Source of the DNA: a virus
DNA: 20,040 nucleotides
IMG/VR virus record: IMGVR_UViG_3300044859_000023
Coordinates: 1 to 20,040 of that record
Reading direction: 5' to 3' (one strand)
In this document: positions 6,463-15,453 of the stretch, in pieces
How positions within the stretch are numbered: the first letter of the stretch is position 1
How the letters are laid out: the number at the start of each line of letters is the position of its first letter
The notes under the pieces: generated by a model
What the model was told of the DNA's origin: nothing
What the model saw: only the letters and a program-made list of their open reading frames with translations
Database searches by the model: none
Position numbers and translations under genes: made by a program

Positions 6463-8067
6463 ATGGCAGGGGCTTTAAAGGCTCTTAGTAATGCAGCACT
6501 TGGCTTTCTTGGGTTAAATACTCAAGAGAGTGGTGTTACATTAGAGAGTGGATATGCCACAAAAGCCATTAACTGTATCATAGATAAGTTTGGTCGTTTA
6601 GGAAGCCGCAGGGGTTGGACACCAGTTACTACAAATAATGGTTCTTTAAGTGATAGTGCTTATTTAGAATCTTTATTTGAGTTTATTGATGTAGATTTAA
6701 CAGCCACTATTCTTTCTTGTGGTGGTGGTAAGATGTATAGTGGTTCTACTACCCTTACAGAACTTCCTGTTAAACAAGCAGACCAAACAACTAATCTTAC
6801 AATTACTTTTACTGGTAACAGATGGCAATTCTCACAACTAGCAGAAGGTGCTGGTTATGGTAATACTATGTATGGGTTTGCTGCTCAAACAGGTAATCCA
6901 CTCCTTGTATATCGTAAGAAAAATCATAGTGATGTTTACATTTGGCAACGAATAGGTGATTATGGCACTAAGCCTTCAAAACCTGGAGGTGGTTCTATAG
7001 ATCTATTTGACCCTGATTGCTCACATACAGCTTTTGGTCGACATTGGGTAGCAGGTGTTACTGGTGCTAAGACAACAGTTTACTATAGCCAGTTATTAGA
7101 TGGTGCTCTATTTTCAGGGGTAGGTTCAGGTTTAATTGATATTGAATCTGTTGTTGGTAGTAGTGACCAAATTGTTGGTATATCCTCACATAATAATTAT
7201 CTTATTATATTCTGCCGTAATAACATTGTAATTTATAATTCACCTGATGACCCTACTAATATAACTCTTGCCGATGTAGTTACAGGTGTTGGATGTATTG
7301 CTCGTGACACCATACAACAAACAGGTACAGATTTAATATTCTTAAGTAATAGTGGTGTACGTAGTTTTAACCGTGTTACTCAAGAAAAAAGTATGCCAAT
7401 GCGTGACTTGTCTGCTAATGTTCGTGATGACTTAGTTCAGTACCTTTCAGGAGAAGTATTAACAGAAGTTAAAAGTATTTATTTTGAGAGAGATGCTTTT
7501 TATCTATTAGTTTTACCTAATTTAAAGCAAGCCTTTTACTTTGACTTACGTCAGACATTAGAAAATGGTGCTGCTCGTGTAACAACATGGGAAAGCTTTT
7601 TACCTAAAGCTCTTTGTAAGACTAGAGATAGAAACTTATATCTAGGTATGGCAGGTGGTATTGGTAAGTACTATGGTTACTCTGATAATGGTTCCTCATA
7701 TCGTTTAGAATACTACACTTCTAACATAGATGCTGGTGAACCTTTTAGTCTTAAATTTTTAAAGAAAGCAAGTGTAATTGTAATTGCTGCTGGTACACAA
7801 GATGTTGTATTTAAATATGGATTTGATTATAAAACTACCTATACTAGCAGAACATTTACAAAAGATTTTATTGGTGGAAGTGCTGAGTATAATATAGCAG
7901 AATACAACGTAGGGGAATTCTCTACTGGTATTGCTATTAATGATATTGTTATGCACTTAGGTGGCTCAGGTAAAATTTTACAATTTGGTGTGGAAGTTCC
8001 AATTGAAGGTGCTCCTGTCAGCTTACAACAATTAACAATCTATTTGAAAACAGGGAAGATGGTATAA
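6463..8067 (+). CDS. tail tubular protein B-like nozzle protein
   Basis: The 534-aa protein starts one base after the adaptor stop (TAAATG). The N-terminal GFLGLNTQESGVTLESGYAT followed by CIIDKFGRLGSRRGW is a hallmark of podovirus nozzle/stabilisation proteins, in which a 'NxxxxGxxxRRGW' segment forms the first beta blade. Later segments such as TGTDLIFLSNSGVRSFNRVT and the many beta-type repeats are compatible with the beta-propeller body of T7 gp12-like or P22 gp10-like tail proteins. Length is shorter than T7 gp12 (about 790 aa). It would extend the tail below the adaptor and anchor fibres. Its stop overlaps the next ATG (TAATG). Confidence 0.75.
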   Translation: MAGALKALSNAALGFLGLNTQESGVTLESGYATKAINCIIDKFGRLGSRRGWTPVTTNNGSLSDSAYLESLFEFIDVDLTATILSCGGGKMYSGSTTLTELPVKQADQTTNLTITFTGNRWQFSQLAEGAGYGNTMYGFAAQTGNPLLVYRKKNHSDVYIWQRIGDYGTKPSKPGGGSIDLFDPDCSHTAFGRHWVAGVTGAKTTVYYSQLLDGALFSGVGSGLIDIESVVGSSDQIVGISSHNNYLIIFCRNNIVIYNSPDDPTNITLADVVTGVGCIARDTIQQTGTDLIFLSNSGVRSFNRVTQEKSMPMRDLSANVRDDLVQYLSGEVLTEVKSIYFERDAFYLLVLPNLKQAFYFDLRQTLENGAARVTTWESFLPKALCKTRDRNLYLGMAGGIGKYYGYSDNGSSYRLEYYTSNIDAGEPFSLKFLKKASVIVIAAGTQDVVFKYGFDYKTTYTSRTFTKDFIGGSAEYNIAEYNVGEFSTGIAINDIVMHLGGSGKILQFGVEVPIEGAPVSLQQLTIYLKTGKMV

Positions 8068-8828
8068 TGTCAAACTATGTAAAAGCAACAAACTTCTATA
8101 CAAAGGATGCCTTGCTTACAGGTAATCCTAGTAAGATTATTAAAGGTGCTGAGATTGATGATGAGTATAATGCTATTGCTACTGCTATATCTAGTAAAGC
8201 AGATACAACATCTCCTACAATAACATCACCTACATTAATAACTCCAGTATTAGGTACACCTTCAACTGGTACACTAACAAATTGTACAGGATTACCAGTT
8301 TCTACAGGAGTAAGTGGATTAGCTACAGGTGTTGCTACATTTTTAGCTACTCCAACAAGTGCTAACTTAGCAGCAGCAGTTACAAACGAAACTGGTTCAG
8401 GTGCATTAGTATTTGCTACTAGTCCAACTTTAGTTACTCCTGCTTTAGGCACTCCAGCTTCAGGTGTATTAACTAACTGTACTGGAACAGCTTCAGGATT
8501 AACTGCTGGACACGTTACTAATGGTGTTTACACTACAAACTTTACAGGTACAAATCAATCTACAGGTGCTAGTGGCTTTCAGAAATTCCCTGGCGGATTA
8601 ATTATGCAATGGGGTAGTGTTACTGTATCTTCTTATAATTATTCAGCAGTTACATATCCAACAGCATTTACTACAGCTACTCGTAATATACAATTTACGA
8701 TACAGGCAGGTAACTTAGGAAATACTGAAGGTGCTTTGACAGCTAGTTCAATTTCTACAACTGGATTTAGTATATTTACTAGTATGTCTAGTTCATTCCC
8801 AGTATATTGGTTAGCTATTGGTTATTAA
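8067..8828 (+). CDS. tail fibre protein with gp53-like tip
   Basis: The 253-aa protein begins MSNYVKATNFYTKDALLTGN...KIIKGAEIDDEYNAI, a start known in podovirus tail fibre proteins that attach directly to the nozzle. The middle has two copies of TP(V/A)LGTP(S/A)(T/S)G(T/V)LTNCTG, a very common phage fibre repeat. The end, GFQKFPGGLIMQWGSVTVS and following, fits the gp53-like C-terminal fibre domain. It is separated from the other fibre genes at 657-4131 by the lysis cassette and the tail tubular genes, so it may be the fibre that is structurally tied to the tail tube. The N-terminus differs from those of the other fibres. Confidence 0.85.
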   Translation: MSNYVKATNFYTKDALLTGNPSKIIKGAEIDDEYNAIATAISSKADTTSPTITSPTLITPVLGTPSTGTLTNCTGLPVSTGVSGLATGVATFLATPTSANLAAAVTNETGSGALVFATSPTLVTPALGTPASGVLTNCTGTASGLTAGHVTNGVYTTNFTGTNQSTGASGFQKFPGGLIMQWGSVTVSSYNYSAVTYPTAFTTATRNIQFTIQAGNLGNTEGALTASSISTTGFSIFTSMSSSFPVYWLAIGY

Positions 8829-8845
8829 TTTAAAAGGCAAATAAA

Positions 8846-9811
8846 ATGGGAATTAAAATAGGTAAACTTATTAAAGGTGGTGCAAAACTCTTTAGTGGAG
8901 ATTTGTCAGGTGTTGCTGATATTGCAGGTTCCTTTGGTGGAGGTGGTGGTGGAGGTGGCAATGGTATGACTGCACAAGCCCCTACGTTTACTCCATATGC
9001 AGTTACATCAGGTTTTGGTAGTTCTAAAATAGATCCTACTAAGAAGACTGCTGGTTATACTTTAGATCCTAGACTATCTTCTACTAGAGATAAGTTCTAT
9101 GCAGGTGCTGATGCGGCTATGCCTCAACAGTATCAGATGGACTTTGGTAAACAAGTATCTGATTATGGTATGGGTTTATTTGATCGAGCAGCTAACTTAG
9201 ATTTAGATGCTATGACACAAGATTACTTTAACAAGAATCTAGCTTTACTAGAACCAGCTCGTGCTGCTGAATCTAGTCGTTTAAACGATCTACAGTTTAG
9301 CCGTGGTACTCTAGGTCAAGGTGTTGGTATGGGTGGAGGTTATGTTAATCCACAACAATATGCAATGCAAATGGCTCGTGAGCAACAGAATGCTTCATTA
9401 GCTATGAGTGCTGAGGATCGTTCTCGTGATATACAAGCACAAGACTTCCAACGTGCTGGTTCTTTATATGGTCTAGGTCAACAATATCTTACACAGCCTT
9501 ATGAAACTGCTAACACTCTATTTGGTTATGGTACTAACATAGAGAACTTAGGTATGGGTACTATGGCTACAGGTATGAATATGGGCAACATAGCTACTAC
9601 TTCTAATCAAAATGCTGCTAATATAAATCAAGGTATTAATAAACAAAACTATCTAACATCTTTGTATCAAGATTCTGTTGAAAGAGATACTTGGAAAACA
9701 ATAGGTGATCAAATAGATTGGGGTGGTATCTTTGAAAGAGGTAGTTCTACATCAGGTATGCCAGAATCTCAAGGATCTTTTGATGACTACTACAATATGC
9801 CTAGACTTTAG
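8846..9811 (+). CDS. internal virion protein (gp14 position), unassigned
   Basis: AAAAGG precedes ATG 8846. The 321-aa protein starts MGIKIGKLIKGGAKLFSGDL, an amphipathic, Gly-rich stretch, followed by an eight-glycine run (31-38). The body is Gln/Met/Tyr-rich and helical (NPQQYAMQMAREQQNASLAM), with a repetitive segment near 230-265 rich in Asn, Met and Gly. Proteins of this composition precede the two larger ejection proteins in podoviruses, in the position of T7 gp14. No catalytic motif is seen. Virion location and a role in DNA ejection are inferred from gene order. Confidence 0.6.
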   Translation: MGIKIGKLIKGGAKLFSGDLSGVADIAGSFGGGGGGGGNGMTAQAPTFTPYAVTSGFGSSKIDPTKKTAGYTLDPRLSSTRDKFYAGADAAMPQQYQMDFGKQVSDYGMGLFDRAANLDLDAMTQDYFNKNLALLEPARAAESSRLNDLQFSRGTLGQGVGMGGGYVNPQQYAMQMAREQQNASLAMSAEDRSRDIQAQDFQRAGSLYGLGQQYLTQPYETANTLFGYGTNIENLGMGTMATGMNMGNIATTSNQNAANINQGINKQNYLTSLYQDSVERDTWKTIGDQIDWGGIFERGSSTSGMPESQGSFDDYYNMPRL

Positions 9812-9827
9812 GATAGGGGAATAATTA

Positions 9828-11861
9828 ATGGCTGAACCAACTAGTTTATTTGGACCTTCTGCTCTAGAAGCACGTAGAGCCTCTGATCTTGACTTTGAAC
9901 AAAGAACACGTACTCAAGCACAATTAGATCCTATGGCTATGAACTATGCCTCTAGGGTTAACTCTGCTCGAAGTATAGGTCGTGGTATTAATTCTCTACT
10001 TGGAGGTCAGTCTACTGATCCTGAGTTACGTAGAGCTCAAATTATGGACTCTGTATTTAAAACACTTTCTCCAGAAGAGTTAAAGAATCCAGCAATGGCT
10101 CTTAGCATTATGGCTGATCGTTTAGAAGAAGATGGTCTTACTAGAGATGCAGCAGATGCTCGTATGAAATCTCTTCAACTTAGTCAACAAATGACTCTTA
10201 AAGAAAATGAAGTTAAAGACTCTAATAATAAGAGAGAACTACAAGTTCTTGAGAAAATAGCTAGAGGAGCTAATGGAATTCTTACATCTTGGGATACTCA
10301 ATCTCCTGAATTACAAGAACAGTTTTATAATATACAAGTTGATATGATTGAAAAAGAACTTGGTGAAGAAGCTGCTCGTCCCTATCGTAATGTTAATCCT
10401 TCCGAAAGAAAGGGTATTCTACGTGGAATGGTAGAACAAGCTGATAATGGTGCTGCTAGAAGTAGAGAAGATATAGCACAAGATCGAATAAAGGCTCAAC
10501 AACAACAATTAGAAATGAAATTAGAGCAAGAGAAAACTAAGTTTGTGATCTCAGAAGCTAATAAATTTAAACGAGACTTCAATAAATATAGACAACAAGA
10601 CAAAGTAGAGTATAATAAAAATTTAAGTAAAACAGTTGACTCTTTAGTTGATAGACTTAAGATTGAACAAGATAATCTAGCGATGTATACTGATCCAGCT
10701 AAGTCACCTTTATTGTCTGAAGCATTACGAATCACTAATAAAAATATAACTAATGCTAATATATTAGCAATTAAGAAAGAGATTCAAGAGATAGGTAATA
10801 TGCAGATGGCTGCAGGGGAACGTGTATACACTGGATATGAATCTCCTACTACGTGGTCTACTGGTGCTACTACTACTACTAATGCTCCTCAAGGTGCAAC
10901 TACGTCTACTACTGCTACTACTACTAGTTCAGATTATAAAACAGATTTTGCAAATGCTCAAATTGCATTAAAGAATCCTAGCTATAATGCTGCTGCTATA
11001 CTTGCTGATTTTAAAGCTAGATATCCTGATCAGCCTCAACCTGGTGGTTCAGCTGGTGCTCCTGCTGCAGTACCTCCTGCTCCTGGAGCTCCTCCTGCTG
11101 CACCTGTTCCTCCTAAGCCTCTAACTGAAGCAGAGCGTAGAGAACAAATCTTTTTAGATCGTCTTAATGATAGGACTCCTTTAGAAGTTGTACAGGATTT
11201 TGGTTCTGCTATTGCTGGTGGTTTTGAAAAAGGTGAGAAATACTTTCAAGAAAAAAGAGATGCTTTTAATAAAGATATTGATATAGCTGCTTCTGTTGCT
11301 AAAGAAAAACTGCAAAATAAAACTTTTGTAAGTAGTTTAAATCCTAGACAATTAAAACGTTTGAATGAAATTGCTAATGACTCTGGTGCTAAACATAAAG
11401 CATATCAAGATTCTGATACTCCTTATGATGCCTTACCTTTAGCAGGTCTTTCTAATGTAATATCTAAAAGTGCTTCTAGTATTCTAAATAAAGGTAGTAA
11501 AATCCTTGCTGCTAAGGCTGTTAGGGATGCTACAAGAACTCCGTCTGATATTGAAACTAATATGGCTGGACTTCAAGATAGACTTAAACGTGTAGAAGAA
11601 CTTGAAAGAGCTCGAAAGTTAAAACAAATTGGTGATTCAGATAAAGAAGTCTTACGTCAAATTAAAGAGGAAATTAAATTGATGGATCAGGCTAATGAAA
11701 GTGCTTTAAAAGAGTCTTTAAAAAATGCTGAGACAGCAGCTGAACGTAAACTAGCTATGGAACAAAGAAAACGTTTAGCTGATATTAGAAAAGAAATTAA
11801 ACGAGTCTTTGCTATAGCTGGTGGTACTCCTGTTCCTTATAAAAAACCTCAATTTGACTAG
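9828..11861 (+). CDS. internal virion protein (gp15 position), coiled coil
   Basis: The 677-aa protein opens MAEPTSLFGPSALEARRASD, preceded by AGGGGAA. Long charged helices occupy about 190-310 and 560-665. Between them lie a Thr/Ala-rich linker (about 338-365) and a Pro/Ala/Gly hinge (about 398-425, PAAVPPAPGAPPAAPVPP). This modular, helical and flexible layout suits an ejection protein that must leave the head through the portal. Gene order places it between gp14-like and transglycosylase-bearing gp16-like genes, as in T7. I recognise no enzymatic domain. The stop TAG 11859-11861 overlaps the ribosome site of the next gene (AGGAG at 11860-11864). Confidence 0.6.
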   Translation: MAEPTSLFGPSALEARRASDLDFEQRTRTQAQLDPMAMNYASRVNSARSIGRGINSLLGGQSTDPELRRAQIMDSVFKTLSPEELKNPAMALSIMADRLEEDGLTRDAADARMKSLQLSQQMTLKENEVKDSNNKRELQVLEKIARGANGILTSWDTQSPELQEQFYNIQVDMIEKELGEEAARPYRNVNPSERKGILRGMVEQADNGAARSREDIAQDRIKAQQQQLEMKLEQEKTKFVISEANKFKRDFNKYRQQDKVEYNKNLSKTVDSLVDRLKIEQDNLAMYTDPAKSPLLSEALRITNKNITNANILAIKKEIQEIGNMQMAAGERVYTGYESPTTWSTGATTTTNAPQGATTSTTATTTSSDYKTDFANAQIALKNPSYNAAAILADFKARYPDQPQPGGSAGAPAAVPPAPGAPPAAPVPPKPLTEAERREQIFLDRLNDRTPLEVVQDFGSAIAGGFEKGEKYFQEKRDAFNKDIDIAASVAKEKLQNKTFVSSLNPRQLKRLNEIANDSGAKHKAYQDSDTPYDALPLAGLSNVISKSASSILNKGSKILAAKAVRDATRTPSDIETNMAGLQDRLKRVEELERARKLKQIGDSDKEVLRQIKEEIKLMDQANESALKESLKNAETAAERKLAMEQRKRLADIRKEIKRVFAIAGGTPVPYKKPQFD

Positions 11862-11872
11862 GAGTATTTGTT

Positions 11873-14800
11873 TTGGCAATGGATTTTGATAAATACTTAA
11901 TAAAGAAAGAGGGAGCTACTCCTTCTTCTTCTATTATACCTGAAGCTATTTGGAAAATAGAAAGTGGTAGTAGACAGTATAATGCTGATAATACTGTAGT
12001 AACCTCTCCAGTAGGTGCTATAGGTATAGGTCAAATCATGCCTACTACAGGTCCTGAAGCAGCTAAATTAGCAGGAGTTAAGTGGGATCCACTAGCTCTT
12101 GCCTATAATGAAGACTATAATAAAACTCTTTCTACCGCTTATATAAAAAAGAAACAAGCAGACTTTGGTGGTGACGAACTAAAAGGTGTTGCTGCATATA
12201 ATGCAGGTACTGGTGGTGTTCAACAGGCTATTGCTAGAGCGGAGAAAGAAGGCGGATCTTGGAGAGACTACGTTCCTCCTGAAACTCAAAACTATATTGT
12301 TAAATACGAACTTGCAAAACGTAATATAGGTGCTGCTAAAAATAGTACTTTAATGGATTTTGATAAATACTTAATTAATAAACAAGAATCTCAAACTCCT
12401 CTAGAAACCTTTGGTTCACAAGCTGTTGCTAATCTTATACCATCTGCTGGAGGTCTAGCTGCTGGTTCTGCTACTGCTTCTCTTGCTGCTCCTGTTGCTG
12501 CATTTACAGGTCCTGCTGCACCTCTTGTAGAAGCTGGTGCATTTCTTTTAGGGATGTTTGGTGGTGCTGAAGTAACTCGAAGAATACAAGATGAGTTTCT
12601 TCCACAGAATGTTAAAAACTATCTTGCTGCTGGTTATAAAGAGAATCCAAAATCTGCTGTTGCAGGTAGTCTAGCTTCTTTTGCTCCTCTTACTAAACTA
12701 GGTCTACCTACTAAGATGCTTGCTACAGGAGAGATTGTAGTAGATAAAGCTACAACTGCTGCTTTAGGTGTTGTTGGAGGTGCTATTGATGCTGGTGTAC
12801 AGTACATGCAGAAGGGAGAAGTAGATCCTGCACAAGTTGCTATGAACGTAGCTGCTACTCCATTTATTGGTGGTAGAGGTTTAAGTAAAGCAGGTAATCT
12901 TATATCAGGTAAGCCTGTTGTTCCTTCTTCTATAGAACAAGAAGTTTTAGCACAAGAGCAGTTAACTGCACAGAAAACTTGGAGAGCTCAGAATGATGCT
13001 GACTTAAGTGCTTTACAAGCTTCTCAGTATGAGATTTTACTTAGAGAAGAAGTACTTAAGAACATGCCTAAAGATAAGGCTAATCCTCAGTTAGAGAAAG
13101 ATACCTTTGCTGAAATATCATCTGCATTGGGTAGAAACTCTGAAGGTGGTAAGAATACTAAAACTATTATTATGGCTGATGCTGATGTTCCTGCATTCCG
13201 TAGTAACATGTTAAAAGCTTTTGATAACCATGAAAATGTTATACTACAAACTCGTCAGAAGCTTACTAATCCTGCTTTAAGGGAACCTGAACGTTTATAC
13301 TATGAATCTGAAATAGAGAAACGAATAAGAAGTCAAGAGAATATTAAATATATTTTAGAAAAGAAAGAGAGATTTGGTTCTACTGAATATCTATTACCTA
13401 TTCTAGAAAAAGTTAGAAATAGTTACGATGAGTTAGGTATAGTTGCTAGAGATGCTGGTGTTATTCAAGGTATGTTAAATAACTATGTACCTCTACTAGT
13501 AGATAAATCTCAGAGTAAACTATCAGAAGAAGGTCTAGCACAGGCTCTAGAAGGATTCTTTAAACTAAAACAAGAGTCTTTTAAAACAGATTCGTCTAAA
13601 GAGCGTATGTTTAATACTGCTAATGACCTTCAAGATTACTTAAATACCATAGATCCTAAGTTATTTGTACATAGAGATATAGCTACTATAACAAAAGCTT
13701 ACATGACTTCTATGAATAAAGCTATTGCTCAGAAGAATCTAATAGATGATTTAAAAGCTACTACTATTATAGGTACTAAGAACCCAATTATATCAACAGA
13801 TCCTGCATTTGCTTTTAGAAATAAGTATGTAGCTTATAATAGTCGTGGGGCTAGTCAAATGGAAGGTGCATTTGTACATCCAGACTATGCTCCTATACTT
13901 GATACTATGTTCCAACGTAATGATATTGGAGCTATCAAGAATGCATTAGTTCAGACAGCTATGCTTACTAAGGCTCTTAACGTAGCAGGTTCTCTATTCC
14001 ATGCTCCATCTCTTGGTTGGGCTATGGCTGGTGCATCTCCTAAGTTAGCCTTTAAAGAGATTATCACATTAGGTAGTGGTATTCGTAAAGCAGTAAGAGA
14101 TATGAGAAAAGGAGAGATGTCTGAGTATACGGAGTTAGCTATTAAATCAGGTACAAAGATTGGTACAGAAGACGTACAGAGATCTATTGTGGCTGACTTT
14201 GGTGCTTATGTAGATAAGAAGATGTTTGGGGGTACTAAAGTAGTAGGTCAAGTAACTGCTCCTATAGATAAGTTTATTCTACAAAAGATGAATACCTTTA
14301 CTTGGGACTACATGCATACTGGTGGTAAGTTAGTTCTATTTAAAGATCTAATGACTAAGGCAGAAAAGAATCTTACAGAAGTTCCAGGTACTCCTGCATA
14401 CAATGAAGCTAGATTTAAGTTAGCAGAGCGTATCTCTAACTCAGTGAATCACACTATGGGTGGTTTACAATGGTTGCAAGCTGCTGCTTCTATTAAGAAT
14501 AAAACTACTAGACAGTTAGCAATCCACGGTGCAGGTATAGAGAGTAGAGCTTGGGCTCAAGTAGCTATGTTTGCTCCTGACTGGACAGTTTCTACTCTAG
14601 GTTCTTTCCTTAAAGGTATGCCTGATAAGATTAATCCTGCTAAGTGGGATGTTAAAGGTGGTATTAAAGGTTACATGAAACCTATGAATGAGGCTGACTT
14701 GTCTCGTAGGTATATGATTAATACTGGTCTACTATACTTAACTATCTTAGATGCAATTAACTTAGGTACTTCTGGTCAACACATCTGGCAGAATGAAGAT

Positions 14801-15256
14801 CCAACTCGTATTCAGCATGCTGATGGTACTACTCAACAGTTAGCTAAACACTCTATGGAAGCTGTACACTGGTTGATGGATCCAGCCAAGACCTTGAAGA
14901 ATAAATTAGGTTTCTTCCCTAAAGCTGCGTTAGCTTTCTTAGATGATCAAGGTGGAAACTACTTAGAGAGGGCTGGAACAGTTGCTAAGTTAGCTGCACC
15001 GTTCTCTGTTGGTTCTGCTTTACAAGCTCCAGAAGGAGAAGAAGCATGGAGAGCGTTTATGTCTGCTGCTGGATTCCCAATATATGGTAAACCTACTGCT
15101 TCTTTAAGAGACCCTAGAGATGTACTAACTGAAAAGTTAGAGAGGAGAGAGGGTAGACTAGAGAATAAATTGGAAAAAGCAGAAGAAATACGAAGGAAAG
15201 CAGAAACTAGTCAATTACGTGGATTATTTCCAGAATACCTTAAAAAACTCTTCTAG
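11873..15256 (+). CDS. gp16-like ejection protein with N-terminal lytic transglycosylase
   Basis: TTG at 11873 is 8 nt after GGAG (11861-11864) and is the best start; an in-frame ATG at 11879 would be 14 nt away. Residues about 22-150 form a soluble lytic transglycosylase domain: catalytic Glu30 in WKIESGSRQYN, GAIGIGQIMP at 49-57, and AAYNAG at 108-112. This cuts peptidoglycan glycan strands so that phage DNA can cross the wall. Residues about 180-260 are small/hydrophobic (GGLAAGSATASLAAP and following), suited to a membrane-spanning ejection channel. The remaining 850 residues are mostly helical, as in T7 gp16 (1318 aa). Oddly, MDFDKYLI occurs at both ends of the enzyme domain (residues 3-10 and 161-168). 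The C-terminus is a charged coiled coil. It is the last + strand gene before the convergence. Confidence 0.85.
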   Translation: MAMDFDKYLIKKEGATPSSSIIPEAIWKIESGSRQYNADNTVVTSPVGAIGIGQIMPTTGPEAAKLAGVKWDPLALAYNEDYNKTLSTAYIKKKQADFGGDELKGVAAYNAGTGGVQQAIARAEKEGGSWRDYVPPETQNYIVKYELAKRNIGAAKNSTLMDFDKYLINKQESQTPLETFGSQAVANLIPSAGGLAAGSATASLAAPVAAFTGPAAPLVEAGAFLLGMFGGAEVTRRIQDEFLPQNVKNYLAAGYKENPKSAVAGSLASFAPLTKLGLPTKMLATGEIVVDKATTAALGVVGGAIDAGVQYMQKGEVDPAQVAMNVAATPFIGGRGLSKAGNLISGKPVVPSSIEQEVLAQEQLTAQKTWRAQNDADLSALQASQYEILLREEVLKNMPKDKANPQLEKDTFAEISSALGRNSEGGKNTKTIIMADADVPAFRSNMLKAFDNHENVILQTRQKLTNPALREPERLYYESEIEKRIRSQENIKYILEKKERFGSTEYLLPILEKVRNSYDELGIVARDAGVIQGMLNNYVPLLVDKSQSKLSEEGLAQALEGFFKLKQESFKTDSSKERMFNTANDLQDYLNTIDPKLFVHRDIATITKAYMTSMNKAIAQKNLIDDLKATTIIGTKNPIISTDPAFAFRNKYVAYNSRGASQMEGAFVHPDYAPILDTMFQRNDIGAIKNALVQTAMLTKALNVAGSLFHAPSLGWAMAGASPKLAFKEIITLGSGIRKAVRDMRKGEMSEYTELAIKSGTKIGTEDVQRSIVADFGAYVDKKMFGGTKVVGQVTAPIDKFILQKMNTFTWDYMHTGGKLVLFKDLMTKAEKNLTEVPGTPAYNEARFKLAERISNSVNHTMGGLQWLQAAASIKNKTTRQLAIHGAGIESRAWAQVAMFAPDWTVSTLGSFLKGMPDKINPAKWDVKGGIKGYMKPMNEADLSRRYMINTGLLYLTILDAINLGTSGQHIWQNEDPTRIQHADGTTQQLAKHSMEAVHWLMDPAKTLKNKLGFFPKAALAFLDDQGGNYLERAGTVAKLAAPFSVGSALQAPEGEEAWRAFMSAAGFPIYGKPTASLRDPRDVLTEKLERREGRLENKLEKAEEIRRKAETSQLRGLFPEYLKKLF
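11879..12375 (+). repeat. 23-nt direct repeat flanking the transglycosylase domain
   Basis: Bases 11879-11901 and 12353-12375 are identical and encode MDFDKYL plus Ile in the same frame. The spacing is 474 nt (158 codons), which spans the whole transglycosylase domain. The copies diverge right after (KKE versus NKQE). Confidence 0.85.
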
Positions 15257-15262
15257 AATCGA

Positions 15263-15328
15263 GCTACAACGCATTTAAATTATAGTTTGATGTACTTGTA
15301 TCAAAATATACCTTAAACTCGTTGTAGC
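15263..15328 (-). other. 66-nt near-perfect hairpin at the convergence, 3' of pqqA
   Basis: Arms of 29 nt (15263-15291 with 15300-15328) enclose an 8-nt loop. All irregularities are symmetric, so the helix has no bulge. On the - strand RNA 26 of 29 positions pair (24 Watson-Crick, two G-U), leaving three single mismatches. On the + strand RNA the two G-U positions become A-C mismatches. The structure therefore fits the - strand (pqqA-sense) transcript better. It begins 31 nt after the pqqA stop and 6 nt after the + strand ejection gene. No T run follows on either side, so it may be an RNA-stabilising 3' end or an unconventional bidirectional terminator. Confidence 0.65.
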
Positions 15329-15359
15329 CCCTTCTAGTAGTGTCTATGACGATTTGACC

Positions 15360-15431
15360 CTATTTGTTCATTACGTACATAGTAACTTCAAAGCCAAAGC
15401 GCATTTCTGTTGCTGATGGTGATTTCCACAT
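15360..15431 (-). CDS. pqqA: PqqA-like PQQ precursor peptide (23 aa)
   Basis: ATG at 15431-15429 follows a perfect AAGGAG (15443-15438) with a 6-nt spacer; TAG is at 15362-15360. The 23 residues have the PqqA layout: M1-W2-K3, P5, E9, R11, G13, then E15-V-T-M-Y19, ending N22-K23. In known PqqA peptides the radical SAM enzyme PqqE, with chaperone PqqD, joins the Glu and Tyr of the E-V-T-x-Y core. The linked pair is excised and matured by PqqB, PqqC and a protease into pyrroloquinoline quinone. E15 and Y19 are at the same places as in the 23-residue enterobacterial form. No other pqq gene is visible, so a host pathway must act on it. PQQ serves methanol and other dehydrogenases, pointing to an auxiliary metabolic gene for a methylotroph-like host (inference). 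It has its own leader and a 3' hairpin. Confidence 0.9.
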   Translation of the reverse strand: MWKSPSATEMRFGFEVTMYVMNK

Positions 15432-15453
15432 AACATACTCCTTAATATATACT

